From: JBFMAE01 sp040756085
GTDB taxonomy: Bacteria; Desulfobacterota; BSN033; UBA1163
Length of the DNA: 13,685 nucleotides
NCBI GenBank assembly: GCA_040756085.1
Contig: JBFMAE010000036.1
Span: forward strand, 1-13,685
Reading direction: 5' to 3'
Numbering within the stretch: position 1 is the first letter of the stretch; each line of letters begins with the position of its first letter. Position numbers and translations under genes: made by a program. Under the pieces are notes generated by a model that did no database searches, was not told the DNA's origin, and was given only the letters and a program-made list of their open reading frames with translations. Of the stretch, positions 13,579-13,685 are shown one piece after another.

Positions 13579-13685
13579 GTGACAGAACCTATTTATGCCA
13601 CAGGTAAAAGAAAGACATCCATCGCAAGGGTATGGCTTGAACCAGGAGAAGGGAAATTTATCGTGAATGAGAGGGCGATAAAAGA
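13579..13685 (+). CDS. rpsI: Small ribosomal subunit protein S9 (uS9), partial (3' end off window)
   Basis: Only the first 35 residues are present. They match the S9 N-terminus: YATGKRKTSIARVWLEPGEG followed by KFIVNERAIK. The start is a GTG with an AGGAGA site 8-10 nt upstream; no ATG is available in frame before the conserved region. S9 contacts tRNA in the 30S P site through its C-terminal tail, which lies beyond the edge. Confidence 0.96.
   Translation, partial: MTEPIYATGKRKTSIARVWLEPGEGKFIVNERAIK

Overview
The window reads as a piece of an anaerobic bacterial chromosome, most likely from a sulfate-reducing or syntrophic member of the Desulfobacterota (former Deltaproteobacteria). This is inferred from the gene families: an Hdr/MvhD/AsrA-type electron-transfer cluster of the FlxABCD-HdrABC kind, an orphan GcvH-like lipoyl carrier protein, and secD-secF followed directly by rplM-rpsI. 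No rRNA, tRNA, phage, transposase or CRISPR array is visible.

Layout. Positions 1-7888 (minus strand, transcribed right to left) hold a redox cluster: hdrC (7888-7403), hdrB (7413-6496), a giant hdrA (6494-2028), an mvhD/flxD-like [2Fe-2S] protein (1954-1535), a FrhB-like multi-cluster Fe-S protein (1398-436) and the start of an AsrA/HydB/FlxB-like Fe-S protein that runs off the left edge (439-1). hdrC/hdrB overlap, hdrB/hdrA are 1 nt apart, and the last two genes overlap by ATGA. Upstream of hdrC is a gcvH-like gene (8539-8111, minus). It is divergent from a plus-strand acyl-CoA ligase (8701-10278), which ends in a strong intrinsic terminator. The right part is core machinery on the plus strand: secD, secF, rplM and the start of rpsI.

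How the genes may work together. HdrB and HdrC form the thiol/disulfide arm, HdrA is the flavin hub, and the MvhD-like protein plus the AsrA- and FrhB-like Fe-S proteins form the electron-input arm. The NAD(P)H-binding flavoprotein (FlxA-like) is predicted just beyond the left edge. The most unusual component is the HdrA homologue of 1488 residues. It is a tandem HdrA in which the first copy lacks the canonical N-terminal Fe-S domain and carries a complete GltD/NfnB-like NAD(P)H:FAD module where its second ferredoxin motif would be. The protein therefore carries three flavin-type Rossmann folds and about seven predicted Fe-S sites, and could itself take electrons from NAD(P)H. This looks like a bifurcating or confurcating complex with extra input.

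The minus-strand cluster is also marked by short structured repeats in its gaps: a 129-bp element with 14-bp terminal inverted repeats only 19 bp upstream of hdrC, a 44-nt hairpin between hdrA and mvhD, and an inverted/tandem CTTGAACCC-type repeat that abuts the mvhD-like stop codon. The secD leader contains a strong hairpin followed by a T-rich tract and a second foldable sequence. All functional statements are from reading the sequence; no database search was possible.
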